41,444 nt of DNA from an uncultured Thioclava sp. (GCF_913064665.1 NZ_CAJYBT010000032.1:1-41444); one strand, 5' to 3'. Shown: positions 1 to 8,323, numbered from the stretch's first letter. A program made the numbers and translations. The notes: generated by a model from the sequence alone, not told the origin.

Positions 1-1339
1 TGGTTTTGTCGTTCACGAGAGAGACGGCTTGCTGTCCGTCGGCTATGGCGACCGATTCCGGCTTTGGAAAAGCGGGACCGCGTGCGGCGAAATCTTCAGA
101 CTTGCTGTTTTCTTTTTGAATAGTGATATCGCCTTTTAACTCTGGCTGAAGAGCCGCCGTTTCAGCGGTGCCGCTATCACCTATGTATTCTACAGGCTGG
201 TGCATCGGCCTGACATTGGGCGTGATTTGAACCGATTGCCCCAAAGCTTTGGCATCGGCTTGTAAAGGCAGGACATCGACTTGGTGCTGTCTTGTGGGAG
301 CAGGTCTTTGGCTGTTTTGCGTGTTTTCTACATGCGCAAGCGGTGCGCTAGCTGGGTTTGCCAGTGCTTGGAAAGTTTGACCTAGCGCCGTCACAGCGGA
401 CAACGATGTTTTCGTTGATGCGGAACCAGTCGGGCCTGCCTGCAAAGAAGTCGTGACTTTGGGCGATTGCGCAGTTTCGAGTTTTTGTCGAACGTGGCCT
501 GTCGCATGCAACGCCGCGTTTTGTTCGAAACGGGTGCTATTGGCAGACTGATTTATGCCCCGAGAGGGTTTTTCGGATACCGGCAGTGCATCCTCTTTTA
601 GGGGCCGATCTGAGGCGTTTGTATTTGGTGCGATACTTTGGCGATCGCGCACTGTGGAGTCATCAAGACTGTGTCGGATTGGCTGCAACGTTTCCGCGGT
701 ATCTTGCGCGATCTGATTTGATTGCGCCGATAATTTGTCCTCTGGAGATGCGGTTTGGGTGGTCAACACGGGGGGAGCCGAGGAGTCTCTGCTGGGCATG
801 TTTGTAGCTGTAGGAAGCCAAGCAGCTACTGTGTCCGACACAGGTTGAAAGGCGATATCTGAGGACATCGAGTCATGTTCTGACGGTTTCTGTGGAGCGG
901 ACGAGGCCGGGTCCGCTTGCATGATTGCGCCATCATTTGCCACCTGCAGTGACGCAAGATTCGGCGTGCCCTGGACTATTTGGGTTGGCGCAATGTCTTG
1001 ATCCGAGAGAGTTTCGACCGCAGGAAGATGGGTTGCAAAATTCGCAATCTCGGGCCCAATTTTAACATTACTCGGCGGTGTCTTGGTCGTGAGATCCTGC
1101 GTTGCACCTTCATCAACGCTCTGTGCGTCCTTCAAGGTCGCGTCGGTCAAGGCGCTGCCCGATCCTTGTAGCGCGGTGCGCGTCGCCACATCTGTAGCCG
1201 GTGCTTTTTGCGTGCGAAGCCCAAAGTCGAGAGAAAACTGCGCTCCAAGCGGATCGGTTTGCATCCATGCAGCGCCGCCAGCGCGGCCGGAGGCTGAAGA
1301 TTTCTGGGCGAGCGGGTCAGTCGTGGCAATTGGAATCAT
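1..1339 (-). CDS. FliK-like flagellar hook-length control protein, partial (N-terminal part)
   Basis: An uninterrupted leftward reading frame starts at ATG 1339-1337 and leaves the window at base 1, giving 446 codons with no stop. The protein starts MIPIATTDPLAQKS. It is low in complexity and rich in Ser, Thr, Ala, Gln and Pro, with no membrane segment or signal peptide. This is the expected make-up of the long disordered N-terminal half of FliK, the secreted ruler that sets hook length; the conserved FliK C-terminal domain would lie outside the window. The call rests on composition, size and position: it is divergent from flgJ and flgN, next to flagellin. Another secreted flagellar protein of similar composition cannot be excluded. 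Confidence 0.6.
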   Translation of the reverse strand, partial: MIPIATTDPLAQKSSASGRAGGAAWMQTDPLGAQFSLDFGLRTQKAPATDVATRTALQGSGSALTDATLKDAQSVDEGATQDLTTKTPPSNVKIGPEIANFATHLPAVETLSDQDIAPTQIVQGTPNLASLQVANDGAIMQADPASSAPQKPSEHDSMSSDIAFQPVSDTVAAWLPTATNMPSRDSSAPPVLTTQTASPEDKLSAQSNQIAQDTAETLQPIRHSLDDSTVRDRQSIAPNTNASDRPLKEDALPVSEKPSRGINQSANSTRFEQNAALHATGHVRQKLETAQSPKVTTSLQAGPTGSASTKTSLSAVTALGQTFQALANPASAPLAHVENTQNSQRPAPTRQHQVDVLPLQADAKALGQSVQITPNVRPMHQPVEYIGDSGTAETAALQPELKGDITIQKENSKSEDFAARGPAFPKPESVAIADGQQAVSLVNDKT

Positions 1340-1387
1340 GGTTTCAAGACTTTCTGTCTGCGGCTTGCCCAGCATGTCAGCAGAGAG

Positions 1388-1403
1388 TTACCGATTCTTT
1401 ACC
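1388..1403. promoter_or_regulatory. Direct repeat TTACC-N6-TTACC in a divergent flagellar promoter region
   Basis: Two TTACC units sit 11 bp apart (1388-1392 and 1399-1403) between the divergent fliK-like and flgJ genes. The spacing equals that of the alphaproteobacterial CtrA box (TTAA-N7-TTAA), although each half site has C in place of the last A. CtrA controls flagellar genes in Rhodobacteraceae, so this is a degenerate candidate only. Confidence 0.25.
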
Positions 1404-1448
1404 TCGCCATGGCACAGTCAGAAAAATTCGCATCAATTGGAGGGATCC

Positions 1449-1751
1449 ATGACCCCGACACAACCAATCACGCAACCCGCCCCGCCCCAACCCGCCCCGC
1501 CGACACAGCATGAGGCGGAGATGCGAGAGGCGGCGGTCAAGCTTGAGGCGAACTTCTTGGCAGAGATGCTCAAACACGCGGGTCTTGGTGACACTGAAGG
1601 GGCGTTCAGTGGCGGTGTCGGCGAAGAGCAATTTTCCTCGTTTTTGCGGCAAGAGCAGTCACAGCTTATGGCTGAAGCTGGCGGAATTGGACTGGCCGAG
1701 ACGATCTTTGAGGCAATGAAAGCGCGGGAGGCCAAGAATGGCTCAAACTGA
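1449..1751 (+). CDS. flgJ: Single-domain FlgJ-type rod-binding protein
   Basis: This 100-residue protein has a Pro/Gln-rich N-terminus (about 1-20) followed by the FlgJ rod-binding domain. The pattern LEANFLAEMLKHAGLG (about residues 34-49), then GVGEEQFSSFLRQEQS and an AGGIGLAETI helix, is typical of that domain. It would assist rod assembly in the periplasm. The muramidase domain of enterobacterial FlgJ is absent, as is usual in alphaproteobacteria. The frame stays open upstream to 1083, but ATG 1449 is chosen because GGAGGG lies at 1439-1444. The stop overlaps the start of the next gene by 14 bp, so the two are co-transcribed. Confidence 0.8.
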   Translation: MTPTQPITQPAPPQPAPPTQHEAEMREAAVKLEANFLAEMLKHAGLGDTEGAFSGGVGEEQFSSFLRQEQSQLMAEAGGIGLAETIFEAMKAREAKNGSN

Positions 1752-2082
1752 AGAAGACAAAACGACGGCGCTGATTGATTTGCTGCGCCTTGAACGGGAT
1801 GCGATTCGTGCCGGTGATTTTTCGGCGCTCATCGAGATCGCGAATCGGAAAGAAGCTCTGATCGCCGATCTGGCGGGGTCGAGCCCGGCGCGACTGGACG
1901 AGTTGCGCGTCATCGCGGCTGACAACCAACGCCTGCTTGCTGCCGCGCTTGAGGGCGTGCGGGCCGCTCAGCGCCGCCTCAATGCAATCTTGAGTGCGTC
2001 TAAAGGGTTCAATGCCTATGATAAATCCGGCCAGGTCAAACCGATCCGACGTGGCGATGGCTCTCTCGAACATCGTGTATAA
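1738..2082 (+). CDS. FlgN-like flagellar export chaperone
   Basis: A 114-residue, strongly helical, charged protein with long amphipathic helices (LIDLLRLERDAIRAGDFSAL, then a run of Glu/Arg/Ala) and a polar tail. This fits the small coiled-coil FlgN family, cytoplasmic chaperones that deliver the hook-filament junction proteins FlgK and FlgL to the export gate. Sequence identity in this family is low, so the call leans on size, helical pattern and its place directly after flgJ, with which it overlaps by 14 bp. A different small flagellar chaperone is the main alternative. Confidence 0.65.
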   Translation: MAQTEEDKTTALIDLLRLERDAIRAGDFSALIEIANRKEALIADLAGSSPARLDELRVIAADNQRLLAAALEGVRAAQRRLNAILSASKGFNAYDKSGQVKPIRRGDGSLEHRV

Positions 2083-2117
2083 GCCATTAATCATTAAAGA
2101 AAACTCTCATGAATTTA

Positions 2118-2148
2118 GGCCGGCTACAGCGCCGGCCTTAGCATTTCA
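2118..2148 (+). terminator. Probable terminator after flgJ-flgN
   Basis: A perfect 7-bp stem GGCCGGC (2118-2124) and GCCGGCC (2131-2137) with loop TACAGC is followed by a T-rich stretch (TTAGCATTTCATT). It lies 35 bp after the flgN stop and 150 bp before the flagellin start, so it probably separates the two transcripts. The U tract is imperfect. Confidence 0.5.
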
Positions 2149-2236
2149 TTAGGGCAAGCTGTGCAATCTAGGCCCTGCATCAAATGTGATGGCGCGCCGC
2201 AATAAAACGCAGCGCAACGGTCAGAATGACATGAGC

Positions 2237-2279
2237 GCCGTTTCAAAGAACGGCTTAGAAAATCTGGCGTAAAGCGCCA
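2237..2279 (+). promoter_or_regulatory. Two tandem hairpins in the flagellin leader
   Basis: Hairpin 1 pairs GCCGTT (2237-2242) with AACGGC (2249-2254). Hairpin 2 pairs TGGCG (2265-2269) with CGCCA (2275-2279) and is followed by an A-rich run. The Shine-Dalgarno AGGA is at 2288-2291, only 9 bases after hairpin 2, and the ATG is at 2299. FlbT and FlaF act on flagellin mRNA leaders in Caulobacter and other alphaproteobacteria, so these are candidate target structures. The transcription start is not known from sequence. Confidence 0.4.
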
Positions 2280-2298
2280 AAAAAATTAGGAATATGAC

Positions 2299-3603
2299 AT
2301 GTCCAGCATTCTGACGAATACCAGCGCAATGGTCGCGCTGCAGACTCTCAAAGGCATCAACTCGGGTCTGGCGATGACCCAATCGGAAATCTCGACCGGT
2401 AAATCGATTTCCTCGGCCAAAGACAACGCCGCTGTTTGGGCGATTTCCAAGGTCATGGAATCTGATGTGAAGGGCTTTTCGGGGATCTCTGACAGCTTGG
2501 CACTCGGCGAATCGACGGTTGCCGTTGCGCGTCAGGCGTCGGAAACCGTGACCGACCTTTTGACCCAAATGAAGGGCAAGATCGTCGCGGCCCAAGAAGA
2601 GAACGTCGATCGCACCAAGATTCAAACCGATATCCAAGCGCTGACCGATCAAATTAAATCGGTTGTCGGTGCGGCTCAGTTCAACGGACTGAACCTGATC
2701 GACGGGACGAGCAGTGATTCGATGAACGTCCTTTCGTCGCTTGATCGCGACTCGAGCGGGAACGTAAATGCCAGCACGATCAACATCGGGCGTCAAAACC
2801 TGTCGGTGACCACGCCGGTCACGGCGCAGAACTTTGGTGCGGGAGATCTGGCAACCGCTGCACCGGATTACATTTCGGGCGCTGGCACGACCCAAACCGC
2901 GGCAGCCAGTGCGCTGACAGCGCCGGCAACGGTTACGGCAAGCGGTGGCACCGCGACTGTCACTGTGGGCCAAGTCGCTGCAGGCATCGGTTATGAGATG
3001 GCTCTCGACGGTCTGGACATCAAGACAGCAGATGGCAGTACCGCCAACGGATCTCGTACCTTCCAATACGTTGCCGGGGATTCCGATGGTACGGCCGATG
3101 TTGCTAAGAATTTGCTGAACCAGATCAACTCCTTCTTCGAAGCGGCTACTGATGGCAGCTACACTGCTGTGCTTGGGGCGACTGACAATCAAATCACGAT
3201 CACCAATAACTCGGGTACAGATATCGATGTCGGTCTGCGTGCCACGAGTGGCGGGACCGCAGGCACCGATGCTGCATCTGGTGGTTTGGGAACGCTGGCC
3301 AATATCGACGTGACTTCGGACGCTGGTGCGATCGCAGCCCTGAGCAATATTGAAACGCTGATCGGCAAGTCGATTGATGCCGCCTCGGCTTTTGGTTCTG
3401 CTGAGGGGCGCATTCAAACCCAGTCCAGCTTCATTTCCAACCTGTCGGATTCGATGAAATCTGGGATCGGCGCGCTTGTCGATGCGGATATGGAAGAGGC
3501 ATCGGCCCGTCTGCAAGCCCTGCAGACCCAGCAACAGCTGGGTATCCAGGCGCTGTCGATTGCGAACCAGCAGCCGCAGAACATCCTGTCGCTGTTCCGC
3601 TGA
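2299..3603 (+). CDS. fliC: Flagellin (flagellar filament subunit)
   Basis: This 434-residue protein has the conserved flagellin ends. The N-terminal D0/D1 part reads MSSILTNTSAMVALQTLK and contains ISTGKSISSAKDNAA. The C-terminal D0 part ends LSIANQQPQNILSLFR. Between them is a variable Thr/Ala/Gly-rich surface domain (about 150-340). It is secreted through the flagellar export apparatus without a cleaved signal and polymerises into the filament. AGGA at 2288-2291 supports the ATG at 2299. A strong hairpin follows the stop, and flaF and flbT lie immediately downstream. Other flagellin copies may exist outside the window. Confidence 0.95.
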   Translation: MSSILTNTSAMVALQTLKGINSGLAMTQSEISTGKSISSAKDNAAVWAISKVMESDVKGFSGISDSLALGESTVAVARQASETVTDLLTQMKGKIVAAQEENVDRTKIQTDIQALTDQIKSVVGAAQFNGLNLIDGTSSDSMNVLSSLDRDSSGNVNASTINIGRQNLSVTTPVTAQNFGAGDLATAAPDYISGAGTTQTAAASALTAPATVTASGGTATVTVGQVAAGIGYEMALDGLDIKTADGSTANGSRTFQYVAGDSDGTADVAKNLLNQINSFFEAATDGSYTAVLGATDNQITITNNSGTDIDVGLRATSGGTAGTDAASGGLGTLANIDVTSDAGAIAALSNIETLIGKSIDAASAFGSAEGRIQTQSSFISNLSDSMKSGIGALVDADMEEASARLQALQTQQQLGIQALSIANQQPQNILSLFR

Positions 3604-3611
3604 TGACATAG

Positions 3612-3638
3612 GGGGGCGCCGAAACTGGCGCCCCCTTT
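3612..3638 (+). terminator. Strong hairpin after flagellin
   Basis: A 9-bp stem GGGGGCGCC (3612-3620) and GGCGCCCCC (3627-3635), loop GAAACT, is followed by only three T residues. It starts 9 bp after the flagellin stop. It may terminate partially or protect the flagellin message, allowing much lower expression of flaF-flbT behind it. Confidence 0.55.
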
Positions 3639-3689
3639 CACCGCGGAAAAGCCGCGATCTGATGTATCCAGTCACAGGAAGGATTTCCC

Positions 3690-4067
3690 GTGTTCGCTAC
3701 GACTCTGGCCAAAACGGCCTACGCCAATCCCGGACAACCTGTCCGCACCGCGCGTGGCACCGAATTCGAACTTTTTGCGCGTATCACACGGCGCTTGAAA
3801 CAGGCCTCCGATGCCGGCAAGGCGCAGTTTCCTGCTCTGGCCGCGGCGGTTTATGACAACCGCAAGCTGTGGACGGTGCTCGCCTCGGATGTTGCTGACC
3901 CTGGCAATAGATTGCCCAGCGACCTGCGCGCGCGACTTTTTTATCTCAATGAGTTCACGCAAGTGCATAGCCGCAAGGTTCTTACCGGCGATGCCTCGGT
4001 TGATGTTCTGATTGACATCAATACCGCAATCATGCGCGGTTTGCGCCAAGAAGGAGGCGCAGCATGA
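3690..4067 (+). CDS. flaF: Flagellar biosynthesis regulator FlaF
   Basis: This 125-residue protein matches FlaF in size, in the start MFATTLAKTAYANPGQPVRT, and in the central helix ARITRRLKQASDAG; the C-terminal half includes LFYLNEFTQVHSRKVL. FlaF is a cytoplasmic factor that assists flagellin synthesis and secretion, acting opposite to FlbT in Caulobacter. The start codon is GTG at 3690, supported by AGGAAGG upstream. The stop overlaps the flbT start in an ATGA, so the two are translationally coupled. It sits 86 bp after flagellin and behind a hairpin. Confidence 0.9.
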   Translation: MFATTLAKTAYANPGQPVRTARGTEFELFARITRRLKQASDAGKAQFPALAAAVYDNRKLWTVLASDVADPGNRLPSDLRARLFYLNEFTQVHSRKVLTGDASVDVLIDINTAIMRGLRQEGGAA

Positions 4068-4468
4068 GCGGCCTTGTTCTGAAACTTGCACCGAAAGAGC
4101 GTGTGCTGATCAATGGTGCCGTGATCGAGAATGGCGAGCGACGCTCGCGCCTTGCGATCATGACGCCCAACGCACATATCCTGCGGCTGCGTGATGCCAT
4201 CCACCCCGAAGAGGTCAACACCCCGGTGCGCCGCGTGTGTTATATTGCGCAGCTCGTGCTGTCGGGCGATGCCGACCCGGAGGACGCCAAGATGCAGCTT
4301 CTGCGTGGGATCGAACAACTCAGCCAGGTGCTGACGGATCATGATAGCCGGGCGCAGTTGAACTCTGCCAGTCACGCAGTGCTTGACGGGCAGCCCTATC
4401 AGGCGCTGAAATTCCTGCGCAGCCTGTTGCCTCGGGAGGCGCGGCTTCTAGCCGCACATCCGCAATGA
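4064..4468 (+). CDS. flbT: Flagellin mRNA regulator FlbT
   Basis: A 134-residue FlbT-family protein starting MSGLVLKLAPKERVLINGAV, followed by VNTPVRRVCYIAQLVLSG, both hallmark blocks. In Caulobacter FlbT binds the 5' leader of flagellin mRNA and promotes its decay when the hook is incomplete. Here it overlaps flaF by 4 bp and the following DUF1217 gene by 4 bp (ATGA at both ends), indicating one operon. The candidate target is the hairpin pair in the flagellin leader. Confidence 0.92.
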   Translation: MSGLVLKLAPKERVLINGAVIENGERRSRLAIMTPNAHILRLRDAIHPEEVNTPVRRVCYIAQLVLSGDADPEDAKMQLLRGIEQLSQVLTDHDSRAQLNSASHAVLDGQPYQALKFLRSLLPREARLLAAHPQ

Positions 4469-5283
4469 GCTATCAGCCGATCGTACCTTTCAGCGGTTTT
4501 TCCGGGTGGAGTTTTCTCAATCGCACGATGGAAAAGCAGCAGGCGGCGTTTTCTGCCTCAAACGAAATCCAGCGCAACGAGGATTATTTCCGCGAAAAGA
4601 TCGGCTCTATCAAAACAGCAGAAGAGCTGGTGGGCGACCGCCGGCTCTTATCTGTCGCGCTGGGCGCGTTCGGTCTTGACGATGATATCGACAACAAATT
4701 TTTCATTCGCAAGGTGCTTGATGAGGGCTCTCTGGATGGCGACGCGCTTGCGAATAAACTCTCTGACAAGCGTTACTTTGCTATGACGCAGGCCTTCGGA
4801 TTTGGTGATTACACCACGCCACGCACGGTTCTCTCGAATTTTCCTGACGAAATCTTGGGTCAATATGAGACACGCCAGTTCGAAATTGCCGTTGGCAATA
4901 GCGACAATGATATGCGTCTTGCGTTAGCCTTGCAGCGCGACCTGCCCGCGTTGGCGGCTAAAACGAATACTGAGACCACGAAATGGTATTCTATTATCGG
5001 GTCGTCAACGATGAGCACGGTGTTTCAAACAGCACTTGGCCTGCCCAGGAGCGTTGGCTCGCTTGATGTCGATGCGCAGGTGAAGATGTATGCGGCAAAG
5101 GCAGATCAGCTTTTTGGCTCGAGTGACCCGGCGCAGTTCAGCGATGGCGAAAAGCTTGAAAAGCTCACGCGCGACTTTTTGCTACGTTCGCAACTTAGCA
5201 CGAGTGGTTCAATCAGCTCAGGCGAAGCCGCGCTGACTCTGCTACAAAATGCCTCGAGCGGAAGCATGTCGCTGCTGCTGTAA
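4465..5283 (+). CDS. DUF1217 flagellar-cluster protein
   Basis: This 272-residue protein carries the DUF1217 pattern: an N-terminal block with AFSASNEIQRNEDYFREKI, a motif GAFGLDDDIDNKFFIRKVL, and a repeat-like helical region with DKRYFAMTQAFGFGD. DUF1217 genes occur in alphaproteobacterial flagellar loci, but no biochemical role is established. No signal peptide or membrane segment is seen. It overlaps flbT by 4 bp and converges with the asparaginase gene with only 3 bp between the stops. No terminator hairpin is visible there, so readthrough or antisense overlap is possible. Confidence 0.8.
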   Translation: MSYQPIVPFSGFSGWSFLNRTMEKQQAAFSASNEIQRNEDYFREKIGSIKTAEELVGDRRLLSVALGAFGLDDDIDNKFFIRKVLDEGSLDGDALANKLSDKRYFAMTQAFGFGDYTTPRTVLSNFPDEILGQYETRQFEIAVGNSDNDMRLALALQRDLPALAAKTNTETTKWYSIIGSSTMSTVFQTALGLPRSVGSLDVDAQVKMYAAKADQLFGSSDPAQFSDGEKLEKLTRDFLLRSQLSTSGSISSGEAALTLLQNASSGSMSLLL

Positions 5284-5286
5284 CGA

Positions 5287-6276
5287 TCAGCCAAACCCCG
5301 GAGAAAGTCGAATCTCGCCAGTCACGATTCCACGCCAGTTTTTCTGAATTCCCGTAAGCCAGGTCTCTACCGTCGGGTGGTTGCGATCCAGCACGCCTTG
5401 GCGGATCAAAAGCGCTGTAATCGCAGCTTCCGAAGCGCGGGTGGCACCATCCATGATCTTGAGGGCAATGCCACGCTTTTGCTTTGGCAGGATTGCGATA
5501 TAGACAGCTTCGGCCCCCGTTTTCACGGCCACTCTGCCCCCCATTGCGCGCATCAATTCGGTGCAGGCGCGCCCGTCATTGGCAACCATTTCAGGAAAGG
5601 TCGCCATCGCTTGTGTCAGCCGGGCGGCGGCGCGCTCGCGTGTTGAACCCTCGGGGTTGGCGGCCGCGAAGAATTGCATTGCGCGCGCCAGACCAGTCAC
5701 CGTGGTTGCGAAATTCGGCGCAGAACAACCGTCAATCCCGAAACCGGGAGAGGTCACATCGGTCACCTCTTCAAAAGTGGTCTTGATTATCTGCTGAAGC
5801 GGGTGGGTCACTTCGACATATTCCGAGCCGCCGCGCAAATGTCGGTTCAGCGTGAGAAAGCCAACATGCTTGCCCGAGCAATTATTGTGCAGCTGACAAG
5901 GGGCCTCATGGGAACAGACCAGCCGCGTTTTTTCAGCCGTGTCCCACGGCATATGCGTGCCGCAGCGCAAGTCTTCCTCATGCATGCCCAAGCCTGCCAA
6001 CCACTCGGCGGCGGCATCGCGATGCAAGGCCGCGCCGGAATGACTGGCGCAGGCAAAGGCCAGATGGCGTTCGCTCAATCCGGCTGCATCCGCCGCTCCG
6101 CTTTCGACCAAAGGCAATGCCTGAATCATTTTCACCGAAGATCGCGGGAAAATTACCGCTTCCGGATCACCCCACGCCTCTTCAATTCCATCAGGTCCGA
6201 AGACCACGGCATGGCCAGCGTGAACGGATTCCAGTATCCCACCACGCCAAAATTCGATCATTGGTGCTGCAGTCAT
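5287..6276 (-). CDS. Rhizobium-type (asparaginase II family, PF06089-like) L-asparaginase
   Basis: A 329-residue cytoplasmic protein of the family typified by the Rhizobium etli inducible asparaginase, which hydrolyses asparagine to aspartate and ammonia and is unrelated in fold to E. coli AnsA/AnsB. The expected catalytic and metal-site blocks are present: PRSSVKM (Ser46, Ser47, Lys49), NNCSGKH (Cys133, Lys136), GIDGCSAPN (Cys184), and VKTGAEAVY (Lys252). ATG 6276 is preferred to ATG 6282 because AGGAG (6288-6284) is 7 bases from the former and only 1 from the latter. It is monocistronic and convergent with the flagellar operon. Confidence 0.85.
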   Translation of the reverse strand: MTAAPMIEFWRGGILESVHAGHAVVFGPDGIEEAWGDPEAVIFPRSSVKMIQALPLVESGAADAAGLSERHLAFACASHSGAALHRDAAAEWLAGLGMHEEDLRCGTHMPWDTAEKTRLVCSHEAPCQLHNNCSGKHVGFLTLNRHLRGGSEYVEVTHPLQQIIKTTFEEVTDVTSPGFGIDGCSAPNFATTVTGLARAMQFFAAANPEGSTRERAAARLTQAMATFPEMVANDGRACTELMRAMGGRVAVKTGAEAVYIAILPKQKRGIALKIMDGATRASEAAITALLIRQGVLDRNHPTVETWLTGIQKNWRGIVTGEIRLSPGFG

Positions 6277-6441
6277 GGTCATGCTCCTAATCTAATGGGC
6301 GATTTCTCGCCAACCAGGGGTTTTCCCTCTAGGCATTTATCGGTTAAACAGGTGTTATCGAGTGGAAAACGCATCCGCCAGCAAGAAAAGGGTGATCAGC
6401 CCGGGCGATGTAGAGGCAAACGGCAGCTGGAGGCTGTAAGC

Positions 6442-6963
6442 ATGAAAAATATGTGTCTGCGGGTCGTGACCGTAATTGGGCTCACGTTTGGGGTGGCGCA
6501 TAGCGCGGTCGCGCAAGAAAGCACCAACCGTGTCGCCGCGTCGACTGACTGGAGTGTCTTCGTCGACGACAATCCCAAGGAATGTTGGGGCGTGTCCAAG
6601 CCGAAGAAAACGGTCAATACCAAGGATGGCAAAGTTGTGCAGGTGCGGCGCGGCGACATCTTGTTGTTCGTGACCTACCGACCGGGCAAGGCGCCGGAAG
6701 TGTCGTTCCGGGGCGGCTATCCCTTTGCATCGGGCTCAACTGTGGAACTGGACGTGGGCGGGCAGAAGTTCACACTCTTCACGGATGGCGAAGGTGCCTG
6801 GGCTGGTTCTCCCGATGAGGATGCCAAGGTGATCGCTGCCCTCAAATCGGGGAGCGATGTGACCCTGACAGGCCATTCGGGCCGGGGCACTCAGACCCAG
6901 GATAACTTCTCGTTGATGGGCTTTACCGCGGCCACTGAAGAGGCTGCGACGCGCTGCAAATAA
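6442..6963 (+). CDS. Invasion-associated locus B (IalB) family secreted protein
   Basis: This 173-residue protein has a clear Sec signal peptide (MKNMCLRVVTVIGLTFGVAH, cleavage near AVAQ) and a mature domain with the IalB pattern. That pattern includes DWSVFVDDNPKECWGVS near the start, a central RGDILLFVTYRPG, and a final TRCK; the two Cys are likely paired in the periplasm. IalB was named from Bartonella, but homologues are common in free-living Rhodobacterales and their role there is unknown. GGAGG lies 10 bases before ATG 6442. The frame extends far upstream to 5674, but that part is antisense to asparaginase and is not coding. A strong terminator follows. Confidence 0.8.
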   Translation: MKNMCLRVVTVIGLTFGVAHSAVAQESTNRVAASTDWSVFVDDNPKECWGVSKPKKTVNTKDGKVVQVRRGDILLFVTYRPGKAPEVSFRGGYPFASGSTVELDVGGQKFTLFTDGEGAWAGSPDEDAKVIAALKSGSDVTLTGHSGRGTQTQDNFSLMGFTAATEEAATRCK

Positions 6964-6984
6964 GTGCGGCGATTTTGCATTAGG

Positions 6985-7016
6985 CGCCCTGGCCGCTGGT
7001 CGGGGCGTTATTTTTT
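6985..7016 (+). terminator. Rho-independent terminator after ialB
   Basis: A 10-bp stem pairs 6985-6994 (CGCCCTGGCC) with 6998-7007 (GGTCGGGGCG), including two G-U pairs, with loop GCT. It is followed by TTATTTTTT at 7008-7016. This is the classical form, 21 bp after the ialB stop. Confidence 0.85.
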
Positions 7017-7082
7017 GGTTTTTCCCTACACGCGCTGGGGTGAATCCCCTATATGAAGCCCTTGATTCCAAGGAAATGCGCC

Positions 7083-8264
7083 ATGACCCAGCCCAACGCA
7101 CCGATTACGCAAGACGTGCATACGATCCCGCGCAAACTGCCCGAGGGCGGCAAGATCAATCTTGTCGGCCTGACTCGCGCGCAGATGAGCGAAGCTTTGA
7201 TCGCAGCGGGCACCCCCGAGAAGCAGGCGAAAATGCGTGTGGGGCAGGTCTGGCAATGGATTTATCATTGGGGCGTGCGCGATTTCGCGGCGATGACCAA
7301 CCTCGCAAAAGACTATCGTGCGATGCTGGCTGAGCAGTTTGAAATCACCCTGCCCGAGATCGTGACAAAGCAGGTTTCCGAAGATGGCACGCGCAAATAT
7401 CTGCTGCGCATCGCCGGCGGGCATGAGGTAGAAGCCGTCTACATCCCCGAAGAGACGCGCGGCACCTTGTGTATTTCCAGTCAGGTTGGCTGCACGCTGA
7501 CCTGTTCGTTCTGTCACACCGGCACGCAAAAACTGGTGCGCAACCTCACGGCGGGCGAGATCGTCGGTCAGGTTATGGTGGCGCGCGACGATCTGGGCGA
7601 GTGGCCCGAAAAGAACAGCCCCAAGAATGAGACGCGGCTGGTGTCGAATGTCGTGCTGATGGGCATGGGCGAACCGCTGTATAATTTCGACAATGTGCGC
7701 GATGCGATGCAGGTCGTGATGGACAATGAGGGGCTGACGCTGTCGCGCCGCCGCATCACGCTGTCCACGTCAGGTGTGGTACCCGAAATCGCGAAGACGG
7801 CCGAGGAAATCGGCTGTCTGCTGGCGGTATCTTTCCATGCGACCACCGATGAGGTGCGCGACCGCTTGGTGCCGATCAACAAGCGTTGGAACATCGAGAC
7901 GCTGCTGAACACCCTGCGCGAGTACCCGCGGCTGTCCAATTCCGAACGGATTACGTTCGAATATGTCATGCTCAAGGGCGTGAATGACAGCGACGAGGAT
8001 GCGCGCCGTCTGGTCAAGCTGATCAAGGGCATTCCCGCCAAGATCAACTTGATCCCGTTCAACGAATGGCCCGGTGCGCCTTATGAGCGCTCTGATTGGC
8101 AGCGCATCGAAAGCTTTGCCGACATCATCTACAAAGCCGGTTACGCCAGCCCGATCCGTACTCCGCGCGGTGAAGATATCATGGCTGCCTGTGGTCAGTT
8201 GAAATCGGCAACCGAGCGGTCGCGCAAAAGCCGCGCCGAGATCGCGGCGGAGGCCGGACTGTAA
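7083..8264 (+). CDS. rlmN: Dual-specificity 23S rRNA (A2503-C2) / tRNA (A37-C2) methyltransferase RlmN
   Basis: A 393-residue radical SAM enzyme. The iron-sulfur cluster motif is Cys137-x3-Cys141-x2-Cys144 in [14 protein letters not shown]. The block [17 protein letters not shown], the motif [18 protein letters not shown], and the C-terminal AACGQL with the methyl-accepting Cys are all RlmN hallmarks. It transfers methyl from SAM to C2 of A2503 in 23S rRNA and of A37 in some tRNAs. ATG 7083 is preferred over the in-frame ATG 7053 because AGGA precedes it and homologues start near [10 protein letters not shown]. Length is normal for alphaproteobacteria, and the gene appears monocistronic. Confidence 0.95.
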   Translation: MTQPNAPITQDVHTIPRKLPEGGKINLVGLTRAQMSEALIAAGTPEKQAKMRVGQVWQWIYHWGVRDFAAMTNLAKDYRAMLAEQFEITLPEIVTKQVSEDGTRKYLLRIAGGHEVEAVYIPEETRGTLCISSQVGCTLTCSFCHTGTQKLVRNLTAGEIVGQVMVARDDLGEWPEKNSPKNETRLVSNVVLMGMGEPLYNFDNVRDAMQVVMDNEGLTLSRRRITLSTSGVVPEIAKTAEEIGCLLAVSFHATTDEVRDRLVPINKRWNIETLLNTLREYPRLSNSERITFEYVMLKGVNDSDEDARRLVKLIKGIPAKINLIPFNEWPGAPYERSDWQRIESFADIIYKAGYASPIRTPRGEDIMAACGQLKSATERSRKSRAEIAAEAGL

Positions 8265-8288
8265 GGGAACTTAGCGTCCTCTCGCCGC

Positions 8289-8309
8289 ATTGTCCCCCAA
8301 AGGGACAAT
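8289..8309. promoter_or_regulatory. Inverted repeat ATTGTCCC-N5-GGGACAAT upstream of the amidoligase
   Basis: A perfect 8-bp inverted repeat (8289-8296 and 8302-8309, spacer CCAAA) lies between rlmN and the amidoligase, 14 bp before the amidoligase ATG. No T tract follows, so a simple terminator is unlikely. An operator, or a leader hairpin just ahead of the ribosome binding site (TGGAGAG), is possible. Confidence 0.35.
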
Positions 8310-8323
8310 AGACTGGAGAGATC

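Noticed and set aside
1083-1448. In-frame upstream extension of flgJ
   Set aside because: It is antisense to the FliK-like gene, and GGAGGG directly precedes ATG 1449.
1340-1448. Sigma-54 promoter around TGGCAC in the fliK-flgJ gap
   Set aside because: TGGCAC near 1410 has no GC-containing -12 element at the required distance.
2085-2100. TTAATCATTAA as a CtrA box before flagellin
   Set aside because: The half sites are separated by 3 bp rather than 7, and the element lies before a terminator-like hairpin.
2221-3675. 484-codon leftward frame opposite flagellin
   Set aside because: It is fully antisense to a clear flagellin gene, Arg/Gly-rich and without any recognisable domain or ribosome binding site; a frame shadow of biased codons.
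5674-6441. Long in-frame N-terminal extension of the IalB-family gene
   Set aside because: This part is antisense to the asparaginase gene; the signal peptide and GGAGG place the true start at 6442.
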